This document shows positions 1 through 7,243 of a stretch of DNA of 43,519 nt, in pieces. Source of the stretch: a virus; the IMG/VR virus record IMGVR_UViG_3300017971_000116, positions 1 to 43,519 of that record; one strand, given 5' to 3'. A program made the position numbers and the translations under genes. The notes beneath the pieces are model-generated. The model was not told where the DNA came from. It worked only from the letters and a program-made list of their open reading frames with translations, and made no database searches. Position 1 is the stretch's first letter. Each line of letters begins with the position of its first letter.

Positions 1-123
1 AGCCGTTCCGCGATCATCCGGCTGGCGCTTTCCCGGTTCTTCGAGTCCCCGCCTGAGTGGCTGGCAGATGCCGTCACCAAGCGGGATGCCGTCAACCAGA
101 CCCGGCGCCGTCGTCGACGCGCC
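1..123. repeat. Direct terminal repeat, left copy
   Basis: Bases 1..123 are identical to 43397..43519. Such an exact end repeat means the contig closes on itself, either as a circular map or as a terminally redundant linear genome. The repeat lies inside the ribbon-helix-helix gene and keeps its reading frame, so it need not be a biological packaging terminus. It may only be the assembler's overlap. Confidence 0.97.
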
Positions 124-132
124 AAGTCGTAG
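1..132 (+). CDS. Ribbon-helix-helix protein, C-terminal part (continues from 43292)
   Basis: This is the 3' part of the gene that begins at 43292. Codon 1 here (AGC) is in phase with codon 36 of the right-end fragment, and the frame ends at TAG 130..132. The joined protein is 78 residues. This part holds the second helix region (SRSAIIRLALSRFF) and a basic tail with six consecutive arginines. It overlaps nothing and is followed after 7 bases by the next gene, so it probably heads the small leftmost operon. Confidence 0.85.
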   Translation, partial: SRSAIIRLALSRFFESPPEWLADAVTKRDAVNQTRRRRRRAKS

Positions 133-139
133 GAATCCC

Positions 140-346
140 ATGCGAACAGCTCTCATCGTTGTTGCTGCCCTGCTCGGCATCGTGCTCTCGTTCGCGGCCA
201 TGCAGGCCACCGATCGGGCGGTCAAGGCCCAGAATCGGTGTCTCATGCTCGAGCGCCAGCTCGGTGTGTTCCGTGCCGCCAATCAGGACATCTGTGACCG
301 GCTCGACGCGCTCGAGTCGCTGTCCCACTGCCATCGGAGCCGGTGA
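140..346 (+). CDS. Small single-pass membrane protein with short coil
   Basis: 68 residues, starting at ATG 140 with an AGGA-type ribosome site just upstream. The N-terminus (about residues 3-22) is a clear hydrophobic segment preceded by one arginine, which fits an inner-membrane anchor. The remaining residues are polar with heptad-like leucines (LERQLGVFRA, LDALESL) and two cysteines. Size and layout resemble small phage inner-membrane spanins or holin-associated proteins, but no diagnostic motif was seen. It lies between the ribbon-helix-helix gene and a gene of unknown role, and overlaps the latter by one base (TGATG). Function unknown; a lysis role is only inference. Confidence 0.7.
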   Translation: MRTALIVVAALLGIVLSFAAMQATDRAVKAQNRCLMLERQLGVFRAANQDICDRLDALESLSHCHRSR

Positions 347-579
347 TGCCCAAGGGTTCCCCTCCGCCCAAGCCCCCGGGGCACGTGTTCGCCGTCAAGG
401 TCGAGTGTGTTCTCGAGCACCCGTATGGCGACGAGCCCGACAGGTGCGTCATCGAGATCGAGGTGCCTGCGGACCATGACCTCGATGCCGCCATGCGCGC
501 CAGCGTCCGGCTGACCGCGTGGTACGGGCTCAAGCCCGTTCGCGTGCTTCAGGCGTGGAAGGTGGATGGCGATGGGTGA
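346..579 (+). CDS. Hypothetical protein, Pro-rich N-terminus
   Basis: 77 residues from ATG 346, whose A is shared with the TGA of the preceding gene. A GTG at 343 would add one residue. The protein starts with a proline/lysine-rich stretch and then alternates beta-like segments (FAVKVECVLEH, CVIEIEVPA) with one helix (AAMRASVRLTAWYGL). No known motif was recognised. The coupled start indicates one transcript with its neighbours. Confidence 0.7.
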   Translation: MPKGSPPPKPPGHVFAVKVECVLEHPYGDEPDRCVIEIEVPADHDLDAAMRASVRLTAWYGLKPVRVLQAWKVDGDG

Positions 580-1084
580 TATCGCTCGTCGCTGTTTTGC
601 GTGCCACCACCCGGTCGAGCCCACGGCACGCAGGAACCCCCGGCGACGGTGGCTCCGTGATGCGTACTGGTGCGACGGGTGCCGAACGACGATACCCACG
701 TCGGGCACGTACATCACCGTCGCGCCGGCGCCGTCCCAGGCTCTGGATTGGGCGCGGGACGAGGCGGCCATTCAGCCCACCCCGCCCGCCGGGCGCGACG
801 GCGAGGCGTTCCGTCGCTGGGTCGAGCGCGAGTACGGGCAGATTCCTGAGTACCAACGCGCATGGCTGGGCGCTGGCTGGATGGCCCGCGCCGCCGCTGC
901 CCCCGCTCCCGATGCCGAGGCGGTCCGGGCGGCGGCGCTGGAGGAGGCGGCGAGGGTGTGCGAGGGGCACGCTCGACGGGCGCGTGCGTGCGGTGGCCGC
1001 TACCGGGGGGAGCAGGAGGGGGCGGATGCGTGCGCCATGAAGATCCGCGCCCTCAAGTGCAAGGAGCAGACCGATGCCGAGTGA
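566..1084 (+). CDS. Hypothetical Cys4 zinc-finger-like protein
   Basis: 172 residues from ATG 566; ATG 572 is equally possible, and both overlap the upstream stop at 577..579. The N-terminal 50 residues carry two CxxC pairs (CFAC and CDGC) about 29 residues apart, a zinc-ribbon-like arrangement. The C-terminal half is an Ala/Glu-rich helix (VRAAALEEAARVCEG) of a kind common in small phage proteins. It overlaps the next gene by 11 bases. Function unknown; nucleic-acid or protein binding through the metal site is inference. Confidence 0.75.
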   Translation: MAMGDIARRCFACHHPVEPTARRNPRRRWLRDAYWCDGCRTTIPTSGTYITVAPAPSQALDWARDEAAIQPTPPAGRDGEAFRRWVEREYGQIPEYQRAWLGAGWMARAAAAPAPDAEAVRAAALEEAARVCEGHARRARACGGRYRGEQEGADACAMKIRALKCKEQTDAE

Positions 1085-1547
1085 CTACATCAGGCGCGAG
1101 GATGCGGTGCGGGCCGTTGGTAGGATCCGCTCCGTCTACACGGGCGAGGAGATGTGGAACCGGGCCGTGGATGCAGCGGAACACAAGATCAGCGCCCTCC
1201 CCGCCGATCCGCTTGTCCTGCAAGGAGGTCTGATGCCCACCTACGACCCCGACGGGCGTGAGGAGCGCAACGACGCGATCCAGGGCGCCAAGGCACTCGA
1301 GGCCGTCAAGCGCGGGATCGACGAGATGGTCGCGATCCACGGGCCCGGCGCCAAGCTCATCGTGCTCATGGGCAACGAGGTCTACCGGCTCTACATCGAT
1401 GCGACCAAGCGTGCCTACGGCTCGTCGAGGCCATTGATGCGGCTCGACGACAGGCTGGAGTTCTGCGGCGTGCCGGTCTTCCACTCCCCCTTCATCGAGG
1501 CTGAAGCGGCCTACGTGATGGTCGAGGCCTGGCGCCTCAGGACATGA
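1074..1547 (+). CDS. Hypothetical protein, possible fusion of two small genes
   Basis: 157 residues from ATG 1074. Residues 1-53 are a helical module (YIRREDAVRAV), and residues 54-157 form a second module with a hydrophobic beta strand (AKLIVLMGNEVYRLYI) and a C-terminal strand-helix unit. An unusually good Shine-Dalgarno sequence (AAGGAGG, 1222..1228) sits five bases before an internal in-frame ATG at 1233, so the second module may also be made as a separate 104-residue protein. Neither module was recognised. The gene ends eight bases inside the last stretch before a GC-rich hairpin that separates it from a convergent gene. Confidence 0.7.
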   Translation: MPSDYIRREDAVRAVGRIRSVYTGEEMWNRAVDAAEHKISALPADPLVLQGGLMPTYDPDGREERNDAIQGAKALEAVKRGIDEMVAIHGPGAKLIVLMGNEVYRLYIDATKRAYGSSRPLMRLDDRLEFCGVPVFHSPFIEAEAAYVMVEAWRLRT

Positions 1548-1550
1548 GAA

Positions 1551-1580
1551 CGCCCCCGCCGACGTCTGCCGGCAGGGGCG
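1551..1580. terminator. GC-rich hairpin between convergent genes
   Basis: CGCCCC at 1551 pairs with GGGGCG at 1580, followed after one mismatch by GCCG/CGGC, with a loop of about 8 bases. It sits three bases after the + stop at 1547 and 22 bases before the stop of the convergent gene at 1603. There is no T-run on either side, so factor-independent termination is uncertain. Confidence 0.5.
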
Positions 1581-1602
1581 CAGGTTCGCTATCCGTTACG
1601 GA

Positions 1603-1941
1603 TTACGAGGACGGTCGGTTGAGAGCTTTGAGCTCCGTCGCCAGCTCGCGCAAAGGGGCCGCGGCCACTCGGCCAGCCACCTCCTCCGCTTCGATGCGGG
1701 CCATCGAGCGCCCGCGGCGATACATCCCCAGGGTCAGCAAGACCATGGCGAGGGTCGAACCCCCGACCGCCGGCCAGTTGCCGGTGGACAGCGCCTCGAT
1801 CTGCTGGTCTTGGATCTGCTCGTACTGGGCGAGCTCGGCCTTGGTTGCGGGAGTCACGGAATCCATGGCTTCCGAAAGGCCCGAGCATCCGCCCGCGAGG
1901 ATTGCTACGCTCACCAGTGCGAGCGCCACGATCAGTCTCAT
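1603..1941 (-). CDS. Lipoprotein with C-terminal transmembrane segment
   Basis: 112 residues from ATG 1941, preceded by a GGAGA ribosome site. The N-terminus is a textbook lipoprotein signal: MRLIVALALVSVAILAGGC, with the lipobox LAGG|C at residues 16-20. After a helical linker rich in Glu and Gln comes a second hydrophobic segment (about residues 60-76) followed by RRGR and a helical basic tail. A lipid anchor plus a membrane span in 112 residues is unusual. It is the only leftward gene in this part and faces the small + operon. Such proteins in phages can be spanins or superinfection-exclusion lipoproteins; the sequence does not choose between them. Confidence 0.8.
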   Translation of the reverse strand: MRLIVALALVSVAILAGGCSGLSEAMDSVTPATKAELAQYEQIQDQQIEALSTGNWPAVGGSTLAMVLLTLGMYRRGRSMARIEAEEVAGRVAAAPLRELATELKALNRPSS

Positions 1942-1972
1942 GTTTTGTCTCCGTTGGCGCGGTGTACATGGG

Positions 1973-2004
1973 GCAGAGAGTGGCGCTCCACTTCCTCTCT
2001 CTGC
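1973..2004. promoter_or_regulatory. Hairpin in divergent intergenic region
   Basis: Between the divergent genes starting at 1941 (-) and 2063 (+), GCAGAGAG (1973..1980) pairs with CTCTCTGC (1997..2004), and TGG/CCA can pair inside it around CGCT. The 121-base gap must hold the start signals for both the lipoprotein gene and the late virion block. I could not identify a convincing -35/-10 pair here. The hairpin could be a regulatory leader or a terminator for transcription from the left. Confidence 0.4.
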
Positions 2005-2062
2005 GTGAGTGAGCATCATCTCCGGTAGGCACAGAACAGCAAGTCTTAAGTACTGAGGGTTC

Positions 2063-2380
2063 ATGAACCAGAACGACGCTATTGCCTTGGTGGAGAAGGA
2101 GTTCCGCATGAGCGGGACGAAGGTGCAGGCGAGCGGCAACCCGTTCCCCGCGTTCCACTTCACGCCGATCACGTTCACCAACGAGGAGATCGAGGGCTTC
2201 GGTCACGACAAGTTCCTGCAGGCGCTTCGCATTCGCATCGAGAAGGCGCGTGGCAAGAACCGTGAGCGTGCGAACCACTCCATGCACCTGCTCGGCGACG
2301 AGGCGGTGGTGGGCCCGATCGACCTGAGGCCGGCGGGCAGGCCGGGCATCTCGTGGCTCCTCCTGATCCAGCGGCTGTGA
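2063..2380 (+). CDS. Hypothetical protein upstream of terminase
   Basis: 105 residues from ATG 2063, preceded by GAGGG. The chain has an N-terminal helix, a phenylalanine/proline-rich centre (NPFPAFHFTPITF) and a charged helix (QALRIRIEKARGKNRER). It heads the rightward virion block and couples to the next gene by a GTGA overlap. Genes in this position often encode the small terminase or a packaging accessory, but no helix-turn-helix pattern was convincing here. Function unknown. Confidence 0.75.
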   Translation: MNQNDAIALVEKEFRMSGTKVQASGNPFPAFHFTPITFTNEEIEGFGHDKFLQALRIRIEKARGKNRERANHSMHLLGDEAVVGPIDLRPAGRPGISWLLLIQRL

Positions 2381-2610
2381 AGCGCTTCAAGGACGAGAGC
2401 ACGCCCGACCTCTTCGACGACCCGTCGGGTCGGGGCGACGGGTGGCGGCAGAAGGGCGGCAAGCCCAAGGAGTTCGACAAGACCCTGGCCCGTAGACTCG
2501 GGATGACGGTCGAGGAGTACCGTCAGGACTTCAAGATGAAGCACGCACGCTCGGTCCGGTGGCACAAGCGGTTCTCGGCGAGGGTGGCGCGGGAGAACGG
2601 CCTGGCATGA
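2377..2610 (+). CDS. Hypothetical protein, possible packaging accessory
   Basis: 77 residues if it starts at GTG 2377, which shares GTGA with the preceding stop. An upstream GTG at 2353 would add eight residues. The coupled start is preferred. The product is strongly basic and helical in its second half (TLARRLGMTVEEYRQDFKMK). It overlaps the large terminase start by four bases (ATGA, 2607..2610), so it is translated together with it. Position and charge make a DNA-binding packaging role possible; this is inference only. Confidence 0.7.
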   Translation: MKRFKDESTPDLFDDPSGRGDGWRQKGGKPKEFDKTLARRLGMTVEEYRQDFKMKHARSVRWHKRFSARVARENGLA

Positions 2611-4157
2611 GTCTGCAGCTCGAGAAACCCGCCCCGATCAACTACGACGTCGGGCCCCACAACGGGCGCAGGCGCTACCGGCAGCGGGTTCCAGGGATCG
2701 GCATGATCGGCGGGCAGAAGCTCCTGATCTGGATGGTGCTCAACTTCCAGCGCATCATCGCGCCGGTCGGGCGCCGCTTCGGCAAGACCACCGGCCTGCT
2801 CTTCGTCTTCCTCGAGCTCGCCGCCGTCACCAGGGGGCGGTGCTACATCGGCGTCTGGTCCCAGGACCACGATCGAGCCAAGGAGCTGATGGAGATCTTC
2901 ATCGCCGCCTACGGCGAGCTTATCTCCAAGGTCAAGCGCGCCGACGGGCAGGGCCGGTACATCGAGCTGGTCGGCATCTCGGGCGTCAACGAGGGCCTGA
3001 GGATCTACTTCTGGTCCGCCAGCCACCCGGCCTACAACCGCGTCCGAGGGTTCACGCACCCCTTCCACCTGATCGTGGCCGACGAGTCGACCTACGTCCG
3101 GGCCAACGCGGTCCTGAAGGTGAGCCTCAAGATGCTCGCCGACTGCGGTGGAAAGTTCCTTGCCATCGGCACCCCCGATCTCGAGGGGGTGGGCTTCGCG
3201 TGGTTCTCCGCCTTCTGGGGCCGGGCGCAGTCCTCCGCCAAGAAGTGGCGCGACTGGGTGGGGATGAACTTCCCGTCCGAGGCCAACCCCACGATCCCGC
3301 TCGACTACATCGAGACGATGCGGAAGGAGTGTGTCAGCGAGGAGGAAGAGAAGCAGGAGATCGACGCCCTCTTCCTCGAGGACACGTCCGCCGTCTTCGG
3401 CAAGCTCGCCCACGTGTTCACGATGCAGTGGCACAACCATGAAGGTTTCGTGACAAAGGCGCTGCACGAATCCAACCTCTCGCTCGACGAGGTGCAGGTC
3501 TGGATCGGCGACCGCCCCCGCGGCGGCGTGCCCTACGTCATCGGGATCGACTGGGGTCGTAAGCTCGACGAGACGATCATCACCGTTTGGCGACAGGACA
3601 CGCGCCGGGAGGTGGCCCGCTTCGCCGTCTCGGGGTCCGACTGGACCTCCCAGATGGAGTTCCTGATCCACATCAGGAAGGCCTACGGGGACTGCTCGGT
3701 GAAGTCGGACGCCCACGGCGTCGGCGACGGCATGACCCAGATGCTGCAGGCCAAGTACGGCGAGGCCGTCACCGCGGTCACGTGGCACGGCCACAAGAAG
3801 GAGCACCTCGTCCGCCGGCTCGAGGCCCTGATCAACAACCGCGAGATCCAGTTCCTCGACATCCCCGAGGCCCGGGAGCAGTACCGGATCTACCAGGGCG
3901 AGAAGAACGAGAAGACCGGGCGCGTCCGGTTCTCGGCGCCCGAGGGCGAGCACGATGACCACGTCGACGCCGTCCTCCTCGTGACCGAGCCCCTGCTCGA
4001 GGCGATCCTCCCCTTACAGGACACGGACTCCAACCGGGTCGAGATCGACCAGCCGAAGCCAGGCACGATGGCGGAGATCCGGGCGGCGCTCGATGCCGAG
4101 CGGGTGGACTACATCGCGCCGATGCAGATCGGCCCGAGGATCGGGCCCAGGATGTAG
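2607..4157 (+). CDS. terL: Terminase large subunit
   Basis: 516 residues from ATG 2607, which overlaps the upstream TGA. This is the motor that translocates DNA into the prohead and cuts it. The N-terminal ATPase shows a Walker A variant GRRFGKT (residues 55-61) and a Walker B strand ending in DE (LIVADE, D159-E160). The C-terminal RNase H-like nuclease shows the first acidic strand VIGIDWG (D315), an SDAHGVGD stretch (D368, D374), and the final acidic motif in DDHVDAVLL (D454). Length is normal for the family. It would act with the portal protein encoded 280 bases downstream. Identity is secure; the packaging mode (headful, cos or terminal repeats) cannot be told from this. Confidence 0.96.
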   Translation: MSLQLEKPAPINYDVGPHNGRRRYRQRVPGIGMIGGQKLLIWMVLNFQRIIAPVGRRFGKTTGLLFVFLELAAVTRGRCYIGVWSQDHDRAKELMEIFIAAYGELISKVKRADGQGRYIELVGISGVNEGLRIYFWSASHPAYNRVRGFTHPFHLIVADESTYVRANAVLKVSLKMLADCGGKFLAIGTPDLEGVGFAWFSAFWGRAQSSAKKWRDWVGMNFPSEANPTIPLDYIETMRKECVSEEEEKQEIDALFLEDTSAVFGKLAHVFTMQWHNHEGFVTKALHESNLSLDEVQVWIGDRPRGGVPYVIGIDWGRKLDETIITVWRQDTRREVARFAVSGSDWTSQMEFLIHIRKAYGDCSVKSDAHGVGDGMTQMLQAKYGEAVTAVTWHGHKKEHLVRRLEALINNREIQFLDIPEAREQYRIYQGEKNEKTGRVRFSAPEGEHDDHVDAVLLVTEPLLEAILPLQDTDSNRVEIDQPKPGTMAEIRAALDAERVDYIAPMQIGPRIGPRM

Positions 4158-4160
4158 ACC

Positions 4161-4189
4161 TTGTCGGTGGCCGGGCCGGGCCATAGGAT
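4161..4189 (+). promoter_or_regulatory. Candidate promoter, TTGTCG-17-TAGGAT
   Basis: TTGTCG (4161..4166) and TAGGAT (4184..4189) are separated by 17 bases, each matching four of six sigma70 consensus positions. It lies in the short gap after the terminase gene and 25 bases before ATG 4215. A second element with the same TTGTCG and 17-base spacing lies at 7186..7214. Confidence 0.45.
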
Positions 4190-4214
4190 TCGGGGGTCCT
4201 TGACCGGAGAATCC

Positions 4215-4445
4215 ATGTCCGAGCAGATCGAGAAGGCGACCGCGCAGCCCGAGCCCAAGACGCGCCCGCGGAAGTCGAAGCACAAGCGGCTCAACCGCCA
4301 CGAGTTCTACGAGCAGACCTACATCGCGTGGATCGCCCACCAGGGCGTCATGGCGATGGGCAACCTCCGCCCGTTCTGCTCGAACCTCCCGAAGGCCTTC
4401 GACGCCTACGAGGAGCTGATGGACAGCGCCGACTCCGATGCCTAG
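4215..4445 (+). CDS. Hypothetical small protein between terminase and portal
   Basis: 76 residues from ATG 4215, with GGAGA eight bases upstream. The first 30 residues are charged and Pro/Lys-rich; the rest is one or two helices with aromatic residues (HEFYEQTYIAWIAHQ) and a short acidic end. It overlaps the portal gene start by eight bases. Not recognised; placement suggests a packaging or head-assembly accessory. Confidence 0.75.
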   Translation: MSEQIEKATAQPEPKTRPRKSKHKRLNRHEFYEQTYIAWIAHQGVMAMGNLRPFCSNLPKAFDAYEELMDSADSDA

Positions 4446-6729
4446 CGGACCCTCCCTTCTCGGTCGCAGAACCGAGGCGGGGAAGGAGACGTGGGAGTTC
4501 TGGCAGACTCAGCTCTTCGAGGCCCGCAGCCAGTGGGACCGCTCGTCCGAGCGGCGAGAGCAGATCCGCCGCGTGGTCAGCGAGCTCCAGTTCCCCGTCA
4601 TGATGTGGCGGGACCGGGACGACTACATCGACGACAAGACGGCTGCGAGCCAGCAACCGCACGTCGACCAGATCGACCTCAACCTCGCGATCCGCTACCT
4701 CCAGAAGCTCGTCAGCAACGTCGGCGACGAGGTGCCGAAGATCACGTGGGAGCGCGAGTGGACCTCCCCCTGGGAGCGCCACGCGGCGAAGTTCGACACG
4801 CTGCAGGAGCGCCAGGCGTCCCGGGCTGGGATGCCCGAGAACAACGCCGAGGGCGCCAAGGACGTCTGCGTCGATGGGGTCACCTCGTATTGGATCAACT
4901 TCGTCGAGCCCCTGACTGCCAGCGACCTGTACCGGGCGACCGAGTCGGTCGATCAGGTCATCGACCGGGTGCTCGCCGACCCCGAGGGCTATCAGCCGGC
5001 GCCGGGCGCCGAGCACGCGATGATGGCCGAGGTCTTCGAGTCGAGGGCTGACGACTTCCAGACCGACGAGCGCGACCCCTCCGGCCTCGTGGCCAACGCG
5101 CTCTACCTCGCGGCCCAGAAGCACTACGAGGCGGCGGCGAAGGACGCCAAGCACCCGTGGCTCTGGCGCCGCGACCGCCTCGAGCTCCAGCACGAGCGGC
5201 TTCCCTACGGCTCGCACGCGCTGATGGACCCGTCTGCGACCTCCTTCCGGAACTGCCGGTGGGTGGCTCGCCTCATCCGTATGCCGGTGGCTGACGCCAG
5301 AGCGCACCCCGCCTTCCACCCTCGGATTCGTAAGGATCTGGTGCAGGATTCTGCGGAGGCCACCACCGACCCCGTCAAGAACGAGATGCGCCGCTGGTCC
5401 GACGCGGTCGATCAGACCGAGAAGGGTGAGTGGCTGGGGATGTGCTCGATCTGGGAGATCCACGATCGCAAGCACAAGGAGATCATCTACTTCAACCAGA
5501 ACGTGAACCGCTTCCTCAACGCGGGGAAGGTGAACGGCACGTCTCGGATGCGGCATCCGTTCCTTGACCAGAAGGGGATGGCGCTGATCCCGCCGATCGG
5601 CCCGTACCCCGGATTCTTCCCGTGCTTCTTCTTCGCGCCGAGCGAGCCGCAGCGTGAGGACTACGATCGCAAGACCGGGCAGCCCCTGCTCGAGCCGGGG
5701 ATGAACATCCTCTTCGCGATCACGAAGCTCCTGTCCCACTACGTGGGGACGGTGAAGCGGGCCTCGAGCGCGATCTACGAGGCGCACCCCAAGCTCGGGG
5801 ACGCGGCGCGCAGGTCGATCAAGAGCGGCAAGGACGGGACGATCTTCACGAGGCCGGCGGACGTGCCGCCGGGCGAGTCGATCGTCGCCGTGCAGTGGAA
5901 GCCGCCGAGCGAGCAGCTCTTCCGCCAGATCTACGAGTTCATCCAGAACTGGTGCATGGTCCAGTCCTTCCCGCTCGGGGAGCTGACGACGAAGCCCGTC
6001 GCCGAGACTGCGACCCAGGAGAAGATGGGGCAGGCCGCGGGCGATGCCTGGCAGCAAGAGATCATCCGGAAGTTCGAGATCTCCTACGCCGTCCAGTGCC
6101 ACATTCTCGCGCACCTCGGGATGTACTTCACCGACCGGACCGACTGGGCCGAGTTGGTGGGGATGCAGGAGGCAACCCTCCTCCACAAGCTCGTCAGCGA
6201 GATCCGCTTCCCGCCGGAGCTCCCTGGCGTCCGCCTCGCGTCCAAGCGCCGCGGCGGGGACGTGGTACGCATCGAGCAGCTCATGACGCTCGACGAGCGC
6301 GTGGCGTCCTACGTGGACCCGCTGAGTGGCCTGCCGGTCAACGACCGGGGGCCGATCCTCGACGAGCTCGCTCGCGTGCTCGAGGTCGGCAAGCTCCAGC
6401 GGTACGTGCCGGACGAGAAGATGATGCAGATGATCGCCGAGGCGAAGGTCCGGATGGCGCAGGAGCAGAACCTCGCCCAGCCGGCGGAGTCCGGCGGCCC
6501 CGCGGCAAGACAGACCTCCTCGGGCAACGGTCAAGGACAGACCCCGCCCGGGGCAAACCCCGTCGAGATGAGGCCCGCCCAGGGCGGATCACCCGGAGGC
6601 AGCGCGTCGAACGGTCGGACGTCTGACTCGGCTAAGAAGTCTCGTCGGGGCGGAAGGCGCGGGCGTGCGGGTGGCGCCCCGACCGCCGATGCCCTAGACT
6701 CGAAGGCCCAAGACGTGAGGAAGAACTGA
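4438..6729 (+). CDS. Portal protein
   Basis: 763 residues from ATG 4438. The portal is the dodecameric ring at one head vertex through which DNA enters and leaves. Evidence is position directly after terminase and before scaffold and capsid, and the length typical of podovirus portals. Further support comes from features such as a tryptophan-rich wing-like centre (CSIWEIHDRKHKEIIYF) and a late helical stretch with KPVAETATQEKMGQAAGD, which resembles the tunnel-loop/crown transition of podovirus-type portals. The last 110 residues are disordered, rich in Gly, Ser, Pro and finally Arg/Lys (KKSRRGGRRGRAGG). The family assignment is by pattern, without a diagnostic catalytic motif. Confidence 0.85.
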   Translation: MPSGPSLLGRRTEAGKETWEFWQTQLFEARSQWDRSSERREQIRRVVSELQFPVMMWRDRDDYIDDKTAASQQPHVDQIDLNLAIRYLQKLVSNVGDEVPKITWEREWTSPWERHAAKFDTLQERQASRAGMPENNAEGAKDVCVDGVTSYWINFVEPLTASDLYRATESVDQVIDRVLADPEGYQPAPGAEHAMMAEVFESRADDFQTDERDPSGLVANALYLAAQKHYEAAAKDAKHPWLWRRDRLELQHERLPYGSHALMDPSATSFRNCRWVARLIRMPVADARAHPAFHPRIRKDLVQDSAEATTDPVKNEMRRWSDAVDQTEKGEWLGMCSIWEIHDRKHKEIIYFNQNVNRFLNAGKVNGTSRMRHPFLDQKGMALIPPIGPYPGFFPCFFFAPSEPQREDYDRKTGQPLLEPGMNILFAITKLLSHYVGTVKRASSAIYEAHPKLGDAARRSIKSGKDGTIFTRPADVPPGESIVAVQWKPPSEQLFRQIYEFIQNWCMVQSFPLGELTTKPVAETATQEKMGQAAGDAWQQEIIRKFEISYAVQCHILAHLGMYFTDRTDWAELVGMQEATLLHKLVSEIRFPPELPGVRLASKRRGGDVVRIEQLMTLDERVASYVDPLSGLPVNDRGPILDELARVLEVGKLQRYVPDEKMMQMIAEAKVRMAQEQNLAQPAESGGPAARQTSSGNGQGQTPPGANPVEMRPAQGGSPGGSASNGRTSDSAKKSRRGGRRGRAGGAPTADALDSKAQDVRKN

Positions 6730-6971
6730 TGGCCCAGATGCGAGAGCAAGGTCACTACAACCAGCCTGCCCCCGCGGCGGGCTGTCGGAAGCAGCCCCAG
6801 AACGTGGTGCGCTCCCGGTCCCCGAGGAAGCAGGAGCCCCCGAAGAACCCGGCGAAGACCCCCGCCCCCGTGAAGGGGAAGGCCGGCTCGCCTGGCTCCG
6901 TCGCCGGACAGAAGGGCGCCAAGATGAGCGCCCAGGAGTCGGCGGTCCGGAAGAAGGTGAGGAAGCCTTGA
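6729..6971 (+). CDS. Small basic disordered protein
   Basis: 80 residues from ATG 6729, sharing one base with the portal stop (TGATG). The composition is extreme: Lys, Arg, Pro, Ala, Gly and Ser dominate, with repeated PxKxP-like stretches, and there is no predicted fold. It is coupled to the next small basic gene by a TTGA overlap. A role as a DNA-neutralising virion or assembly protein is plausible from charge and position, but it was not recognised. Confidence 0.65.
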   Translation: MAQMREQGHYNQPAPAAGCRKQPQNVVRSRSPRKQEPPKNPAKTPAPVKGKAGSPGSVAGQKGAKMSAQESAVRKKVRKP

Positions 6972-7177
6972 AGCAGCGTCCCATCAAGACCCCCGCCCCG
7001 CTCGGCTCGGGCCGCTCCAAGCAGGCCAAGACGGTGAAGGGCGCCATCTCCCCCCAGGAAGCGAAGCTCGGCGGGCACCGCAAGAGCGACGGCGGCGGCA
7101 AGGGCACTCCCCCTCCGGAGGAGTACCACGGCTCCAAGCAGCCGGACATGAGCGCTTCCGACGACCGCGGCAAGTAG
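6968..7177 (+). CDS. Small basic protein, TTG start
   Basis: 69 residues from TTG 6968, which overlaps the upstream TGA (TTGA). Like its neighbour it is Lys/Gly/Ser/Pro-rich and probably disordered. The only weakly hydrophobic part is around AKTVKGAISPQEAKLGG. It ends the portal transcription segment and is followed by a candidate promoter and a hairpin. Function unknown. The TTG start rests on the coupling and reading-frame limits. Confidence 0.6.
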   Translation: MKQRPIKTPAPLGSGRSKQAKTVKGAISPQEAKLGGHRKSDGGGKGTPPPEEYHGSKQPDMSASDDRGK

Positions 7178-7185
7178 ATAGGTTC

Positions 7186-7214
7186 TTGTCGTCCGCCGGA
7201 TCTTCCGATAGTCT
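7186..7214 (+). promoter_or_regulatory. Candidate promoter, TTGTCG-17-TAGTCT
   Basis: TTGTCG (7186..7191) and TAGTCT (7209..7214) with a 17-base spacer, in the gap between the small basic gene and the scaffold-like gene. The -35 hexamer and spacing are the same as at 4161..4189. The -10 matches only three of six consensus bases, so it is a weak call. Confidence 0.35.
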
Positions 7215-7235
7215 CCATCGCCATAACCGATGGAG
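7213..7235 (+). promoter_or_regulatory. Hairpin covering the scaffold-gene ribosome site
   Basis: CTCCATCG (7213..7220) and CGATGGAG (7228..7235) form a perfect 8-bp stem with a 7-base loop. The Shine-Dalgarno GGAGG (7232..7236) lies almost wholly in the 3' arm, eight bases before ATG 7244. In the folded RNA the ribosome site would be paired. Confidence 0.6.
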
Positions 7236-7243
7236 GCGCATTC

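Noticed and set aside
1-123. True packaging terminus or attachment site
   Set aside because: The repeat lies inside an intact reading frame and has a length plausible for an assembler overlap. No integrase gene exists and no terminus-like signal was seen.
6680-6700. TAGACT as a recurring -10 element (also at 9822)
   Set aside because: No -35-like hexamer lies at 16-18 bases upstream in either case, and the first lies within the portal coding sequence.
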